DNA of 52,210 nucleotides from a virus. Both the position numbers and the translations under genes were made by a program. Shown in pieces: positions 41,091 to 49,047 of the stretch. Within the stretch, counting starts at the first letter, position 1, and each line of letters opens with the position of its first letter. The notes under the pieces were generated by a model. It had not been told where the DNA came from. It searched no databases and saw nothing but the letters and a program-made list of their open reading frames with translations. The DNA lies in the IMG/VR virus record IMGVR_UViG_3300021197_001105, positions 1 to 52,210 of that record. One strand, given 5' to 3'.

Positions 41091-43207
41091 TAGATCAGTT
41101 CGCAGTCGTACTCGAGGGGTACTTGTCGTCCGTAAAAATCTTGGAGCAGGCTCCAGTAGTCCTCTGATTCTACCTTCTTGACAGCCATGTCCACCACTTC
41201 TTTTACATTGTCTACTGCAGAGGGGTGACAGTCAATGTATACGGCGTCATAGATGTTAAGCATCATGTAGGACAGGGGCTTGCGAGCATTGATACTGCCC
41301 ATGCCTTGGCCCACGTAGTGCTGGATGCGGAGCAGGGTGTTGCCAGCTGTGGTTTGGATGGGGAAGTTCACGATCTCATTGACATCCCACTTGTCACCAC
41401 CCATGAAGTAACGGGACTGGCCGGTGAAGGGGAGAGAGATGAACCCAAACTCCCGGGCTTCCTCTATGCGTTCCTCCTGCCACGCCCATAGACCGGGGCG
41501 GTGGATGGGACGGGAGCTGGCTACGGTCTTGAAGAACTCGATCGGGTGCAGCTGTCCGGTCATGGCCAGGAGTTGCTGCTGCATTGTGTTGGAGCCGGAG
41601 CGGAAGAGGTCAGCGAAGTTGATCATCTTCCCCGCTTGTCTTAGGCTTCGGAAGTCAGGTCGATCCTCAATGTCAGAGCCGAAGATTTGTATAGCTCTTT
41701 GTTTATGAAGGTCATCTCCACCAAGATACGCTCGTAAGAGTGCTGTATCTCCTGAGAGGAGAGCCGCGACTCTAAGCTCAACCTGTGAGAGATCGAAGCC
41801 CAGTATGGAACCGTTACGGAAACGGGATCGGATGCAGGCTTTGATTGGGGAGGGGAAGGTTTGTGCACTTGGCTTCTTGCAGGTGATTCGTCCTTGCAGT
41901 GTTCCACCTGCTGATCCGTTGCTGTCTTTGGTGAACGTTGGTACGCAGTACCAGGTGGGGTATGCGAAGTGTGTTCCTTTGTCAGGGATGAGGATTGAAG
42001 ACTTGTCATTGGGACGATTCCTCCTGTGCCGCAGCAGCGGATAGCAATAGGACGACTGAAGTTTTTGTGCAGCAGCATGTGTCTTGGAAAGCTTGAACAC
42101 TTTCTTTAGGACATGCGTGTCGTCCAGCATATCAGACAAGAGATTCCGATTCTCCTCTGAGAATGAAATTTCCTGCTGCTTAGGAGTGATGGTTAGTAGA
42201 GGGTTATCCCGAACAGAACTCTTTGAAGAGCAAGAGTGCGTAGAACAGGAGGGTTCCAATGATGACTCCGTTGAGTATCCTTGTGAGTCCTGCAATTGCT
42301 GCATCAGAGTCTTTACTTGAGAAGCCGTGGTGCATGAGTGCTGTCCATCTATTACGTCGCAAGCGAGGTTCATGAACTGAACCTTTGCTTTTCCAGAACC
42401 GGGACCCTCTAAGGGAAGGCCATACTTCTGGGTACTTACCCTGTTGGCACGTGTAGTATTTCTTTGAAGTTTCTGCTCGAAAATCTGAAGCCGTTTTCTG
42501 TCCATAGGTATCCCGGCTTCTGACATGCGTATGCACGTCCAGATTGTATCCGAATAGAACTGAAGACACCAGTTACTTAGCTTGTCTGTGTTAGAAAAAT
42601 CTCTGTTGATGCGGTGTGCAAGTTCAGAGATAGCAAGGGTGGTGTTGTGGGTGTCTTCCGCATTGTACTTGTGCAGATCTGGGTGGTCTGGGTGTGCGAA
42701 CTTGGAATGCTTGAGGGTTGTTTCATATGAGTGAGTACGGAGAACGGGACCAAGACTCTTGAGACTCTTCTCCGGTCTCGTCTCGTCGTGAAGATAGTTC
42801 AACACGGACAAGTCTACCAATGACTGGCTCTCTAAACTGAAACGAAAGTACGGATCCGCACGCAGATACTGTATGTCGAAGGCAAGGTTCATACCCAGGA
42901 TCGTAGTTGAGTGAGATAACCATCGGCGCAATCTCTCCTTCTCTTCCGGGCGGTTCAACCTGAAGACCATTGTCTGGGTTGGTTTCATATCCATCAAACC
43001 ACGGGAACAATTGTTGAACTCTGGACATAGCGGTTCCTCCACTAGGGTGATGGCAGCAGTCAGGTTCAACGCACCTGGTGCTACTTTGTCTGTGTGTATC
43101 GAGCGTCGTGGGTTGAAGACTGTTTGATCTGGTAGTGGGTTGTTATCCCAGTCAGTTCTGCAAGCACCGTACGTCTCGATGTCTAGGCTAATCGTTGTCG
43201 TGTCCAT
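41090..43207 (-). CDS. polA: DNA polymerase I-type (family A) replicative polymerase with 3'-5' exonuclease
   Basis: I place the start at the ATG 43207 (GGAGG ribosome-binding site), giving 705 residues. Exonuclease motifs: ISLDIETYG near residue 7, MNLAFDIQYL near 108, HKYNAEDTHN near 182. Polymerase motif A: GFDLSQVELR with Asp near 472. Motif B: R-x3-K-x3-F (RQAGKMINF, about 523-531), with Phe at the O-helix discriminator position. Motif C: NIYDAVYID near 652, where the usual HDE is Y-D-A, so a normally acidic residue is Ala. NFPIQTTAGN replaces the common PIQGTAAD. Likely the phage replicative polymerase. One sense AGCGGGGAA lies in motif B. Confidence 0.95.
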   Translation of the reverse strand: MDTTTISLDIETYGACRTDWDNNPLPDQTVFNPRRSIHTDKVAPGALNLTAAITLVEEPLCPEFNNCSRGLMDMKPTQTMVFRLNRPEEKERLRRWLSHSTTILGMNLAFDIQYLRADPYFRFSLESQSLVDLSVLNYLHDETRPEKSLKSLGPVLRTHSYETTLKHSKFAHPDHPDLHKYNAEDTHNTTLAISELAHRINRDFSNTDKLSNWCLQFYSDTIWTCIRMSEAGIPMDRKRLQIFEQKLQRNTTRANRVSTQKYGLPLEGPGSGKAKVQFMNLACDVIDGQHSCTTASQVKTLMQQLQDSQGYSTESSLEPSCSTHSCSSKSSVRDNPLLTITPKQQEISFSEENRNLLSDMLDDTHVLKKVFKLSKTHAAAQKLQSSYCYPLLRHRRNRPNDKSSILIPDKGTHFAYPTWYCVPTFTKDSNGSAGGTLQGRITCKKPSAQTFPSPIKACIRSRFRNGSILGFDLSQVELRVAALLSGDTALLRAYLGGDDLHKQRAIQIFGSDIEDRPDFRSLRQAGKMINFADLFRSGSNTMQQQLLAMTGQLHPIEFFKTVASSRPIHRPGLWAWQEERIEEAREFGFISLPFTGQSRYFMGGDKWDVNEIVNFPIQTTAGNTLLRIQHYVGQGMGSINARKPLSYMMLNIYDAVYIDCHPSAVDNVKEVVDMAVKKVESEDYWSLLQDFYGRQVPLEYDCELI

Positions 43208-43391
43208 CCTTAACCTCCAGCTTCCTGTCTTCGGGACACAACCAGTGTGCTGTGTAAAAAGAATCGTCCAAGTTAACTGCACGAATCACAGCATTCCTGT
43301 CATCACCAAGAGCGACAACCAATCTTGTGTTGGAGCACGCACGTGACAGTGCGTCGTTGCATTGATGGATAAGGTTCTGTGTGTGCGTCAT
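43188..43391 (-). CDS. Hypothetical small protein upstream of DNA polymerase (67 aa)
   Basis: I choose the ATG at 43391 over a GTG three codons upstream. It overlaps the polymerase start by 20 nt and the glycosylase end by 4 nt. The centre (CSNTRLVVALGDDRNAVIRA) is a short alpha/beta stretch, and the C-terminus is acidic. Probably translationally linked to DNA polymerase. Function unknown. Confidence 0.65.
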   Translation of the reverse strand: MTHTQNLIHQCNDALSRACSNTRLVVALGDDRNAVIRAVNLDDSFYTAHWLCPEDRKLEVKDGHDND

Positions 43392-44128
43392 GATAAACAC
43401 CTCGGTGATCTGTTGGGGACGATAAGTGGTAGAGAGGGAGATGCCATTACTCCGTCCAAGCAGTCGGATACTAACTGCATGTGAGCAGACACGGCATTGA
43501 TGTAGTTGTTGTTGCGTAGAACTGCAGCTGGGTGGTAGGTTGAGAAGATGTACGACACCCTGCTTGGTTCTCCTGGTGATACATTGTCGTTGATCTTGCA
43601 GCTACCGTTGTAGTTGAATGACTCGGTAAGGGAAGGGCTTACTCTCTTGCGAGTTACCCAGCCTTTATAATCGTATGCTCCACCGCTTACGAAGTGACGG
43701 TAGAAACCAGAGGTTGCTGGTGCACCCAGTGTGACGTAGATAACCTTGTTGAATCCCATGCCTCCGATTGCCCATAGATCTTTTTGTGTGTAATGGTGAC
43801 AGGCTGCGGTGTGTCTGTTTTTGGGTGTCTCGTTGTTGACGGTGTGGCATCGGACGATGTTGGTCAGGAAGATGGTGGCTTTCTCTTGGAGATTGCAGCC
43901 ACCGATGTAGGCTTGCTTGACCAGCTCGCCAGACTTACCAACGAATGGTTTGTTCTGCTGATCTTCATGCCAGCCTGGGTTCTGTCCGATGAACACGATG
44001 GCTGTGTTACCTGAGTCTAGTGACTCGGGGTATCTGACTGTTGGCACACAGACAGACTTGATGTGCTCGTGCAACTCACACTCAGTGCACGAGGGATTGG
44101 ATGCAAGGCGAAGCGGTAACGTAGTCAT
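43388..44128 (-). CDS. Uracil-DNA glycosylase-like protein, family 4 type (4Fe-4S)
   Basis: The 246-residue product carries the family's Fe-S ligands: Cys14 and Cys17 (CTEC), then Cys94 and Cys110 spaced by 15 residues. The uracil-pocket motif is IVFIGQNPGWHED near 48, where family 4 usually has GEAPG, then KPFVGKSGELV near 60 and FSTYHPAAVLRN near 213. It removes uracil from DNA or processes related bases. Here it sits just before the polymerase gene, so uracil control in phage DNA is plausible. The Gln in GQNPG replaces a Glu that is important in family 4, which may alter specificity. Confidence 0.85.
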   Translation of the reverse strand: MTTLPLRLASNPSCTECELHEHIKSVCVPTVRYPESLDSGNTAIVFIGQNPGWHEDQQNKPFVGKSGELVKQAYIGGCNLQEKATIFLTNIVRCHTVNNETPKNRHTAACHHYTQKDLWAIGGMGFNKVIYVTLGAPATSGFYRHFVSGGAYDYKGWVTRKRVSPSLTESFNYNGSCKINDNVSPGEPSRVSYIFSTYHPAAVLRNNNYINAVSAHMQLVSDCLDGVMASPSLPLIVPNRSPRCLS

Positions 44129-44171
44129 AGGTCCTCCTTCCTACGTATGTCAATTGGGATTTAGCGGGGAA

Positions 44172-44600
44172 TCAGATCTCGAAGTCTACACCAGAGAGGT
44201 GACGGTGCATACGTGCTTGACGTATGTAAGCATCGAACTTTTCCTTGGACCACACAGGTGTGGACACCTTGAGTCCTATGTGAGGCTTGAGATCCTGGGG
44301 TCTGAACCGGATAGGAACATCTCCCTCTGATGTTGTGGTTGCAAGAGTTGTCTTGCCTGCATCAAAGAGAGCATCGAGTCTATAGATCCACTCGAGTATA
44401 TTTCCTTGCGAGAGATGTGACAGTCTGACTAACTCAGAAGCAGCGATGACTCCAAGAGTTATCGGCTTCATTCGTATGTAAATTCCACCATCAGTTTTCT
44501 CCCATCCATCTTCAAGATGTATACTGGGGTCGTCAGCTGGTAGGTATTCCCAACAAGCTGTGTCTGATTCAGGAATTCCACTGAGGTCGTACTCAATCAT
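44172..44600 (-). CDS. Hypothetical protein (142 aa)
   Basis: I use the ATG at 44600 (MIEYDLSG; GGAG 7 nt upstream); a TTG further upstream would run into the divergent gene. The sequence is mixed alpha/beta with Trp residues (TACWEYLPADDPSIHLEDGW; GNILEWIYRLDALFDAGKTT). It has no recognised family motif. The 43-nt gap downstream holds one AGCGGGGAA (44163-44171). Function unknown. Confidence 0.65.
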   Translation of the reverse strand: MIEYDLSGIPESDTACWEYLPADDPSIHLEDGWEKTDGGIYIRMKPITLGVIAASELVRLSHLSQGNILEWIYRLDALFDAGKTTLATTTSEGDVPIRFRPQDLKPHIGLKVSTPVWSKEKFDAYIRQARMHRHLSGVDFEI

Positions 44601-44649
44601 GACTGTCTCCGGTACAACATCAGGGTAACAAGACAAGGTTATTGAAACA

Positions 44650-44889
44650 ATGAACAAAGAAACACAAGAAGCTTATGACAATCTTTATCAGCAGTTCCTT
44701 CCTATCCAGCATAAGTATTTGCACATGAAGAAAAAGTTGGAGATCCTTAAGAATTCAGAGTCAAAGGGTCTTGGAGATACGGTTGAAAAGGTAATCAAGA
44801 AGGTTACCGGGGGTAAGGTTAAGACTTGTGGCAAGTGTAAAAAGAGAAGGGATGTTTTGAACAAAGCATTCCCTTACAATAAAAAATGA
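44650..44889 (+). CDS. Lone rightward gene, small Zn-binding-like protein (79 aa)
   Basis: This is the only rightward gene between 31.3 and 52.2 kb. The 79-residue protein has a helical coil (EAYDNLYQQFLPIQHKYLHM) and a C-terminal CGKCKKRRDVLNKAFPY. The CxxC-KKRR-LN-FPY pattern recurs in small phage proteins, often near structural genes. The divergent layout with the 44600 gene leaves only 49 bp between the two starts, so a bidirectional promoter region is likely there. Being rightward it may be expressed with the late genes or separately. Function unknown. Confidence 0.72.
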   Translation: MNKETQEAYDNLYQQFLPIQHKYLHMKKKLEILKNSESKGLGDTVEKVIKKVTGGKVKTCGKCKKRRDVLNKAFPYNKK

Positions 44890-44943
44890 CCTGGATCCCC
44901 TACGAGAGGACCCAAGCCATGGAGCAAAGAGATCCGTTAAGAC

Positions 44944-45564
44944 CTATTCCAATCCCCTAAGCAACTGCTTGCCTGCACTGGATTGGTTGAGTGTGTATCG
45001 AGCGATGTCGGCACGTGCCTTGCGTTCGATGGTTGGGATGTCACGTAGCTTGGAAGTGTAGTCGAGTGACTTGCGTCGTGCCTCGCTGCGTTCTTCCTTG
45101 GTCTTATCAATAGCATTGAGGATGCTGTTGACTTCACCCATCTTGACGCCACGGTATACATGTTCCTGCGTAAACTCGAGGTTGTCCATGTAAGAGCTAC
45201 GACTATTTACAGTGAAGTTACAGGCGAACAAGACAACTGTCTCGTCGGTGGAACGAACTGTTTCGCTGTAATTATGGCTGAGTTTGTAGCTGGTGTTGTG
45301 CTTGCCCATTGCAGCAAGACAAGTCTTGAGTGCTTCTGCTTTAGAGAAAAAGAAACCACGACACTCCTCGTCGAGGAGCTTCTTGAGTTGCTTCTCGAAT
45401 TTGTCGATGGACTTACTGTGTGACTCTTCCAATCGATTGGCTGAGTCACGCAGCATCTTGAGTTCGTCTTCTTGTTTGCTGACGTAGATAGCAAGGACAT
45501 CTTCCTTGTCTACGTCGACACCCAAGGAGATGGAGGTAGCTAGTTGGTTGGTGAGGTCTGACAT
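44944..45564 (-). CDS. Hypothetical coiled-coil protein (206 aa)
   Basis: Residues 25-70 form a charged coiled coil (QEDELKMLRDSANRLEESHS), and residues 145-206 another (NAIDKTKEERSEARRKSLDY). The centre carries a folded region with Cys, Phe and Tyr. It overlaps the upstream gene by 25 nt. No family recognised; possibly an early regulatory or scaffold-like protein. Confidence 0.68.
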   Translation of the reverse strand: MSDLTNQLATSISLGVDVDKEDVLAIYVSKQEDELKMLRDSANRLEESHSKSIDKFEKQLKKLLDEECRGFFFSKAEALKTCLAAMGKHNTSYKLSHNYSETVRSTDETVVLFACNFTVNSRSSYMDNLEFTQEHVYRGVKMGEVNSILNAIDKTKEERSEARRKSLDYTSKLRDIPTIERKARADIARYTLNQSSAGKQLLRGLE

Positions 45565-46442
45565 GAATTACCTTTCTTTTTCTTCTTGTCATAACACTTG
45601 GTGGGTAGGTCGAGAACGTCACATTCTAGTTTGATGTAGTCACACCATTCTTCAACCCATTCTTCGACGCGGTGTTGATTCGCACCTATAACATAGTGCG
45701 ATGCTTCTTCAATCATCTCGATGTATCGTGGCTCATCTCTGAGGTACGTAAGAAGATTGAGCTTTTTAAGAGTCCTAACAATACTGGGAAAGTTAGACTC
45801 TACATTATCCCAGGTGCCAAGGTTCTTATTCATTCTCATGTTGAAATCAAGAAGGTCTTCAAGTCTGAATGAGAAGGTATTGAACCAAGCGACTGGTATC
45901 TTACCACGTCTGTACTTTCCTATCTTGTTGGAGACAGGACGGTTCCTCTTTGCCTTGGCTTTGGATGGTGAGTAGGAGATTGCTTGGTAGTAGAAGGGAC
46001 CGTGTTTCAAGTCACGAACATAGAAGTCTTCGTGCTTGTCAGTCCAAAACCTACTGATTCCATACGTGGCACCTTTGAATTTAGTCCACTCATCTGTACG
46101 TACCCAGCATGTGCCTGCATCCTTGACTAACTCAATAAGATCCTCTGCAGATAGCAACTCGAAAGCCCATTCAAGAATAGGAACCTTGTTGATGAAGATA
46201 TCTCTATCAAACTTATTTCCGTGGTATCCTTTTCGGACATAGGTTAAACCTTCGGGTGCAGGGTGATGGGCTTCTAGTTGGGAAACAACTTCGGTGTAAC
46301 TTGCGTCACCGAACAACAACATGCCATTCTTACCTGCTTCAAAGGCTGCGTCCGGATCCTCAGTGACGTAGTACTTATCGGAGTAAGTAGATTCATCGTA
46401 AAGAGGATCCGAACCCAAGCCCTGTTGAATGAGATAGATCAA
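45540..46442 (-). CDS. Hypothetical protein (300 aa)
   Basis: The 300-residue sequence is Tyr/Trp/Phe-rich and charged (FWTDKHEDFYVRDLKHGPFY; EEWVEEWCDYIKLECDVLDL), with no membrane segment. The C-terminus is Lys-rich then Ser/Thr. Its ATG overlaps the stop of the DUF932-like gene by 4 nt, suggesting they function in the same step. I do not recognise the family. Confidence 0.65.
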   Translation of the reverse strand: MIYLIQQGLGSDPLYDESTYSDKYYVTEDPDAAFEAGKNGMLLFGDASYTEVVSQLEAHHPAPEGLTYVRKGYHGNKFDRDIFINKVPILEWAFELLSAEDLIELVKDAGTCWVRTDEWTKFKGATYGISRFWTDKHEDFYVRDLKHGPFYYQAISYSPSKAKAKRNRPVSNKIGKYRRGKIPVAWFNTFSFRLEDLLDFNMRMNKNLGTWDNVESNFPSIVRTLKKLNLLTYLRDEPRYIEMIEEASHYVIGANQHRVEEWVEEWCDYIKLECDVLDLPTKCYDKKKKKGNSCQTSPTN

Positions 46443-47284
46443 GACTCGTAGCCTTCGAGATCCTTGTGGACCTCAAGGTCTGCATCTGAACAAAGGCGTT
46501 CGTACTCGGAGGTTGTTTCCCAATGCTCCTCCTGAATGCCTGCGTAGATGTCGTCGAACTGACGGTTCAGCTTGGCCGAACGATCAGAGATGTCGAACGG
46601 GTTGCGATCCTGGAAGAAACCAGAGAACGCATTGAACAAGGACCAGTAGTTACGAGTCTTGAACTCCTTGTGCTCTGGATCCTCCCAATACTCAACGACA
46701 CGCGGCAGCTCACGTGAGTTGATAACTCCACGCTTCATGCCGTCGATGATGTGATAGGCAGCCTGCTCCTCAGTGATTGGCATCTCACTCCAATACTTCT
46801 GTCTGCCTGTCATTGCCTCGAAGATGCCGTCGAACATAGGGACCTTGTCCCAGATCATGTTGCGAATGTTGTGCTCAAGATTCTTGGTTGACTTGTGTCT
46901 GACCTTGAACTCCGCATCAATCATCTCATTGGTACAAGCAAAGACGTGAGGTCCAGCACCCATTGTGACTACTCCAGTTTGGTTCTGGAAGTTTGAGAAG
47001 ATACCAATGAGCTTTTGGATATCGTCCTGCCACTTGGGCGTACCATCCGGGTCACCAAGCAAGACAACGTCGAAGGTGCAGATCATCTTCTTGCGGTCAG
47101 TTGACAAGCGGGGAACAATATTGGTTATGTCCAACTCATTGACGTTGAATGCTTTGCGGCCCAGCTGGATGAGGTCGATGTGTGAGATTGGTTTGTGTCT
47201 TGGACCCATAGGTTCTGGGTCGGGTAGATGATGTAGTTCTTCGACGGGGATTACGTCGACGTTACCCATGATTGAGAGGCTCAT
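46439..47284 (-). CDS. DUF932-like early protein (281 aa)
   Basis: I use the ATG at 47284 (GGAG ribosome-binding site); an upstream TTG-type start overlaps the previous gene by about 40 nt. The centre matches the DUF932 pattern: HIDLIQLGRKAFNVN near 30, TFDVVLLGDPDG near 65, and VVTMGAGPHVFACTNEMIDA near 100, followed by VRHKSTKNLEHNIRNMIWDK near 125. DUF932 is found in phages and plasmids; its function is unknown, and a link to replication or anti-restriction is often suggested. The gene carries one antisense AGCGGGGAA at 47107. Confidence 0.68.
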   Translation of the reverse strand: MSLSIMGNVDVIPVEELHHLPDPEPMGPRHKPISHIDLIQLGRKAFNVNELDITNIVPRLSTDRKKMICTFDVVLLGDPDGTPKWQDDIQKLIGIFSNFQNQTGVVTMGAGPHVFACTNEMIDAEFKVRHKSTKNLEHNIRNMIWDKVPMFDGIFEAMTGRQKYWSEMPITEEQAAYHIIDGMKRGVINSRELPRVVEYWEDPEHKEFKTRNYWSLFNAFSGFFQDRNPFDISDRSAKLNRQFDDIYAGIQEEHWETTSEYERLCSDADLEVHKDLEGYES

Positions 47285-47502
47285 TCGGATACTCCTTCTT
47301 TCATGTATGTGCCCATCCAATAACTTAGGATGGCTCGAGCCTGAGATGATGTGACATCGAAAGTCTGTGTGATGTCAGAGCATGCAACCATCCATTTGGT
47401 TACACTTGAATCACGCAGGTTATCGAGGTAGGTGAGGAAGGGTTGGACTTCCTCTTCGGTCATGCCGATGCTATCGATGAATCGACTTTCTGTATCTGCC
47501 AT
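47281..47502 (-). CDS. Hypothetical small helical protein (73 aa)
   Basis: The AAGGAG ribosome-binding site lies inside the preceding micro-gene. Residues 10-40 and 45-68 look like two helices (EEEVQPFLTYLDNLRDSS; SSQARAILSYWMGTYMKE), compatible with a small DNA-binding or antagonist protein. It overlaps the DUF932-like gene by 4 nt. Function unknown. Confidence 0.68.
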   Translation of the reverse strand: MADTESRFIDSIGMTEEEVQPFLTYLDNLRDSSVTKWMVACSDITQTFDVTSSQARAILSYWMGTYMKEGVSE

Positions 47503-47508
47503 AGATAG

Positions 47509-47577
47509 TTACTCCTTATCTGAGAAACAGTAGATCGCTGCGATTGCGATGATTGAAAACATAATCATGAAGGCCAT
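47509..47577 (-). CDS. Transmembrane micro-peptide (22 aa)
   Basis: The frame starts with ATG at 47577, overlapping the previous stop (TAATG), and ends at 47509. The first 18 residues are hydrophobic (MFSIIAIAAIYCF), followed by SDKE. The ribosome-binding site of the next gene is in its last codons, so the three genes are coupled. Small membrane peptides like this are common in phage early regions. Existence rests on coupling and hydrophobicity only. Confidence 0.55.
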   Translation of the reverse strand: MAFMIMFSIIAIAAIYCFSDKE

Positions 47578-47879
47578 TAGACGGTGACCTTTCCGTAGAG
47601 CAGAGGCCAGACCCAGTCCGGTCCTCCATCTTGTAGCTGGTTAGGGTGAGCAGCACTGGTCTCGGACATACCGTATACGTATGTACATTGCTGTTCGTAC
47701 TCACGCTTGTTCTCGTCTAGCAGGTCCTGGGTCTGCTCGTTCTCTCCGAACTTGCACTGGCACACGTCAAGGAATGCCAAGCCATAGGGCTTGAGTGCAA
47801 TCACGTCTAGTTCGATGGTGCCATAGAACTGCTTGCAAGCGTTGATGAATTGCTTGTGGTACTTGGTGTCGGGGGTCAT
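47577..47879 (-). CDS. Hypothetical small protein (100 aa)
   Basis: It overlaps its upstream partner by 4 nt (ATGA) and its downstream micro-gene by 1 nt. The first half is folded (FYGTIELDVIALKPYGLAFL, CQCKFGEN), and the C-terminus has several Trp (GGPDWVWPLLYGKVTV). Function unknown; likely an early protein coexpressed with 47876-48271. Confidence 0.65.
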   Translation of the reverse strand: MTPDTKYHKQFINACKQFYGTIELDVIALKPYGLAFLDVCQCKFGENEQTQDLLDENKREYEQQCTYVYGMSETSAAHPNQLQDGGPDWVWPLLYGKVTV

Positions 47880-48271
47880 GCGTACACCCCGAATCTACGA
47901 TCCCACCTACCAAATCCAGTACCAAGGAACTGCTCCTTGGGTGAGTCAGTAGGTAGCAAGCTGGTGATAGTGATGTGTGTCTTCACAACACGGGTCTCAG
48001 TTATGCGGTTGAGTGCACGCTCCTCACGACGGATCAGTATGTCTAGCACACTGGTGTACTTGGGTGCACGTTTGGAGCAACGATTGAATCCAGTGGCACC
48101 AATTACCATGGAGGGTATCTGCTCACGTTCGACACGGTCACCGTCACGCCAGTCGTGGGGGGCAGTTGGATTAGAATCGGGTACACGTTCGTAACTAGTG
48201 GATGGTTTAGCAGGCACATTGTTGAACTGCTGTGCATCTTGAAAGGACATTTGGTCCCATTTGTATGGCAT
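47876..48271 (-). CDS. Hypothetical small protein (131 aa)
   Basis: The N-terminal half is polar (FQDAQQFNNVPAKPSTSYER); the C-terminal half has strand-rich basic sequence (FNRCSKRAPKYTSVLDILIR; RVVKTHITITSLLP). Transcription reaches it past the 48334-48368 terminator. It has a GAAGGA-like ribosome-binding site. Function unknown. Confidence 0.65.
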   Translation of the reverse strand: MPYKWDQMSFQDAQQFNNVPAKPSTSYERVPDSNPTAPHDWRDGDRVEREQIPSMVIGATGFNRCSKRAPKYTSVLDILIRREERALNRITETRVVKTHITITSLLPTDSPKEQFLGTGFGRWDRRFGVYA

Positions 48272-48324
48272 AGTAATTCCTTCTACGTATGCAGATTGAT
48301 TGTTAACCCCAGGCCCTCGCCTGC

Positions 48325-48368
48325 GGGAAAAGACAGTGACCGGCCACCACGAAGGCGACCGGCCACTG
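48325..48368 (-). terminator. Leftward terminator, 15-bp stem
   Basis: Read leftward, CAGTGGCCGGTCGCC (48368-48354) pairs with GGTGGCCGGTCACTG (48348-48334) over 15 bp including three G-T wobbles. The loop is TTCGT and a TCTTTTCCC tail follows. It closes the 48389-49036 gene and stands before the 48271 gene. Confidence 0.88.
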
Positions 48369-48388
48369 CGGTTACGGAGCAGGTGCGA

Positions 48389-49036
48389 TCACATGCACTG
48401 AGACTCTACGGTCATGTTGGATGCGGGCTTGTCGTTTGCCCACGACTTGAAGCACTCGAAGTTGAGGTAGCTGCTCTTCTTGCCAGTCTTCCTGTCGACA
48501 CGTGCACCAAATTCCACCATCCTGTCCCAGTTGCCTGCGAACTCACCACACACCTTGGAAACAGCTGGGTTTGGGTGGTTACGAAGCGTCTCGAAGTGTC
48601 CTTTGATCATCGAGTCCTCAAGCTTTGGACCCTGAAGGGCGATGCTGTACTCAACGTCCTGCATCTCCTGCTTGGCGACCTGCTTGCCGTCCTTCTCGAT
48701 CATGACAACCTGTCCATTTGCGTCCCGTACATCGACGAGCTTACGTGATGTCCAGGAGTTGACGATTGTGCCACCTGTCCAGGCGATTACGTGCAACGGA
48801 GCTTCAGTGCCTGCTGCCTCGGGTGAGATTGTCTGGATGTGACCATTGCTGATGAGCCTGCCGTCCCTGAACTCAGGTGCAGGTGGAACGAGCTGCTTAG
48901 GGAACGACTGTGTGTTCTGAACAAGCTGGGTAGCCATCTCCTTGTCGAATGAGTCACACATGGTACTGAGGTCAATACCGTGCTGGTCTGCGAATGCTTC
49001 TGCGATTAGTTGCGATACTTTCTGCGATGTGGACAT
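48389..49036 (-). CDS. Hypothetical protein (215 aa), probably highly translated
   Basis: It has the canonical AGGAGG ribosome-binding site and is bracketed by two strong terminators, suggesting a separate high-level transcript. Residues 20-75 are helical/polar. Residues 80-200 look beta-rich (EAPLHVIAWTGGTIVNSWTS; KKSSYLNFECFKSW), suggesting an OB or Ig-like fold. A single-strand-binding role is possible but not shown. Function unknown. Confidence 0.68.
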   Translation of the reverse strand: MSTSQKVSQLIAEAFADQHGIDLSTMCDSFDKEMATQLVQNTQSFPKQLVPPAPEFRDGRLISNGHIQTISPEAAGTEAPLHVIAWTGGTIVNSWTSRKLVDVRDANGQVVMIEKDGKQVAKQEMQDVEYSIALQGPKLEDSMIKGHFETLRNHPNPAVSKVCGEFAGNWDRMVEFGARVDRKTGKKSSYLNFECFKSWANDKPASNMTVESQCM

Positions 49037-49047
49037 GATGTCCTCCT

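Larger units (their letters stand above)
4363..47115. repeat. Dispersed 9-mer AGCGGGGAA, 17 copies
   Basis: Plus strand starts: 4363, 14280, 19106, 22207, 24417, 25015, 27713, 28967, 32257, 33425, 35810, 39408, 44163, 47107. Minus strand (as TTCCCCGCT): 31830, 37905, 41628. Ten copies read A-G-K or A-G-N in sense frame, one reads Q-R-G, four lie antisense inside genes and two are intergenic (32257, 44163). About 0.4 copies are expected by chance on both strands, so this is strong enrichment at DNA level with 14:3 strand bias. From 19 to 47 kb they come on average every 2 kb. Function unknown. Confidence 0.85.
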
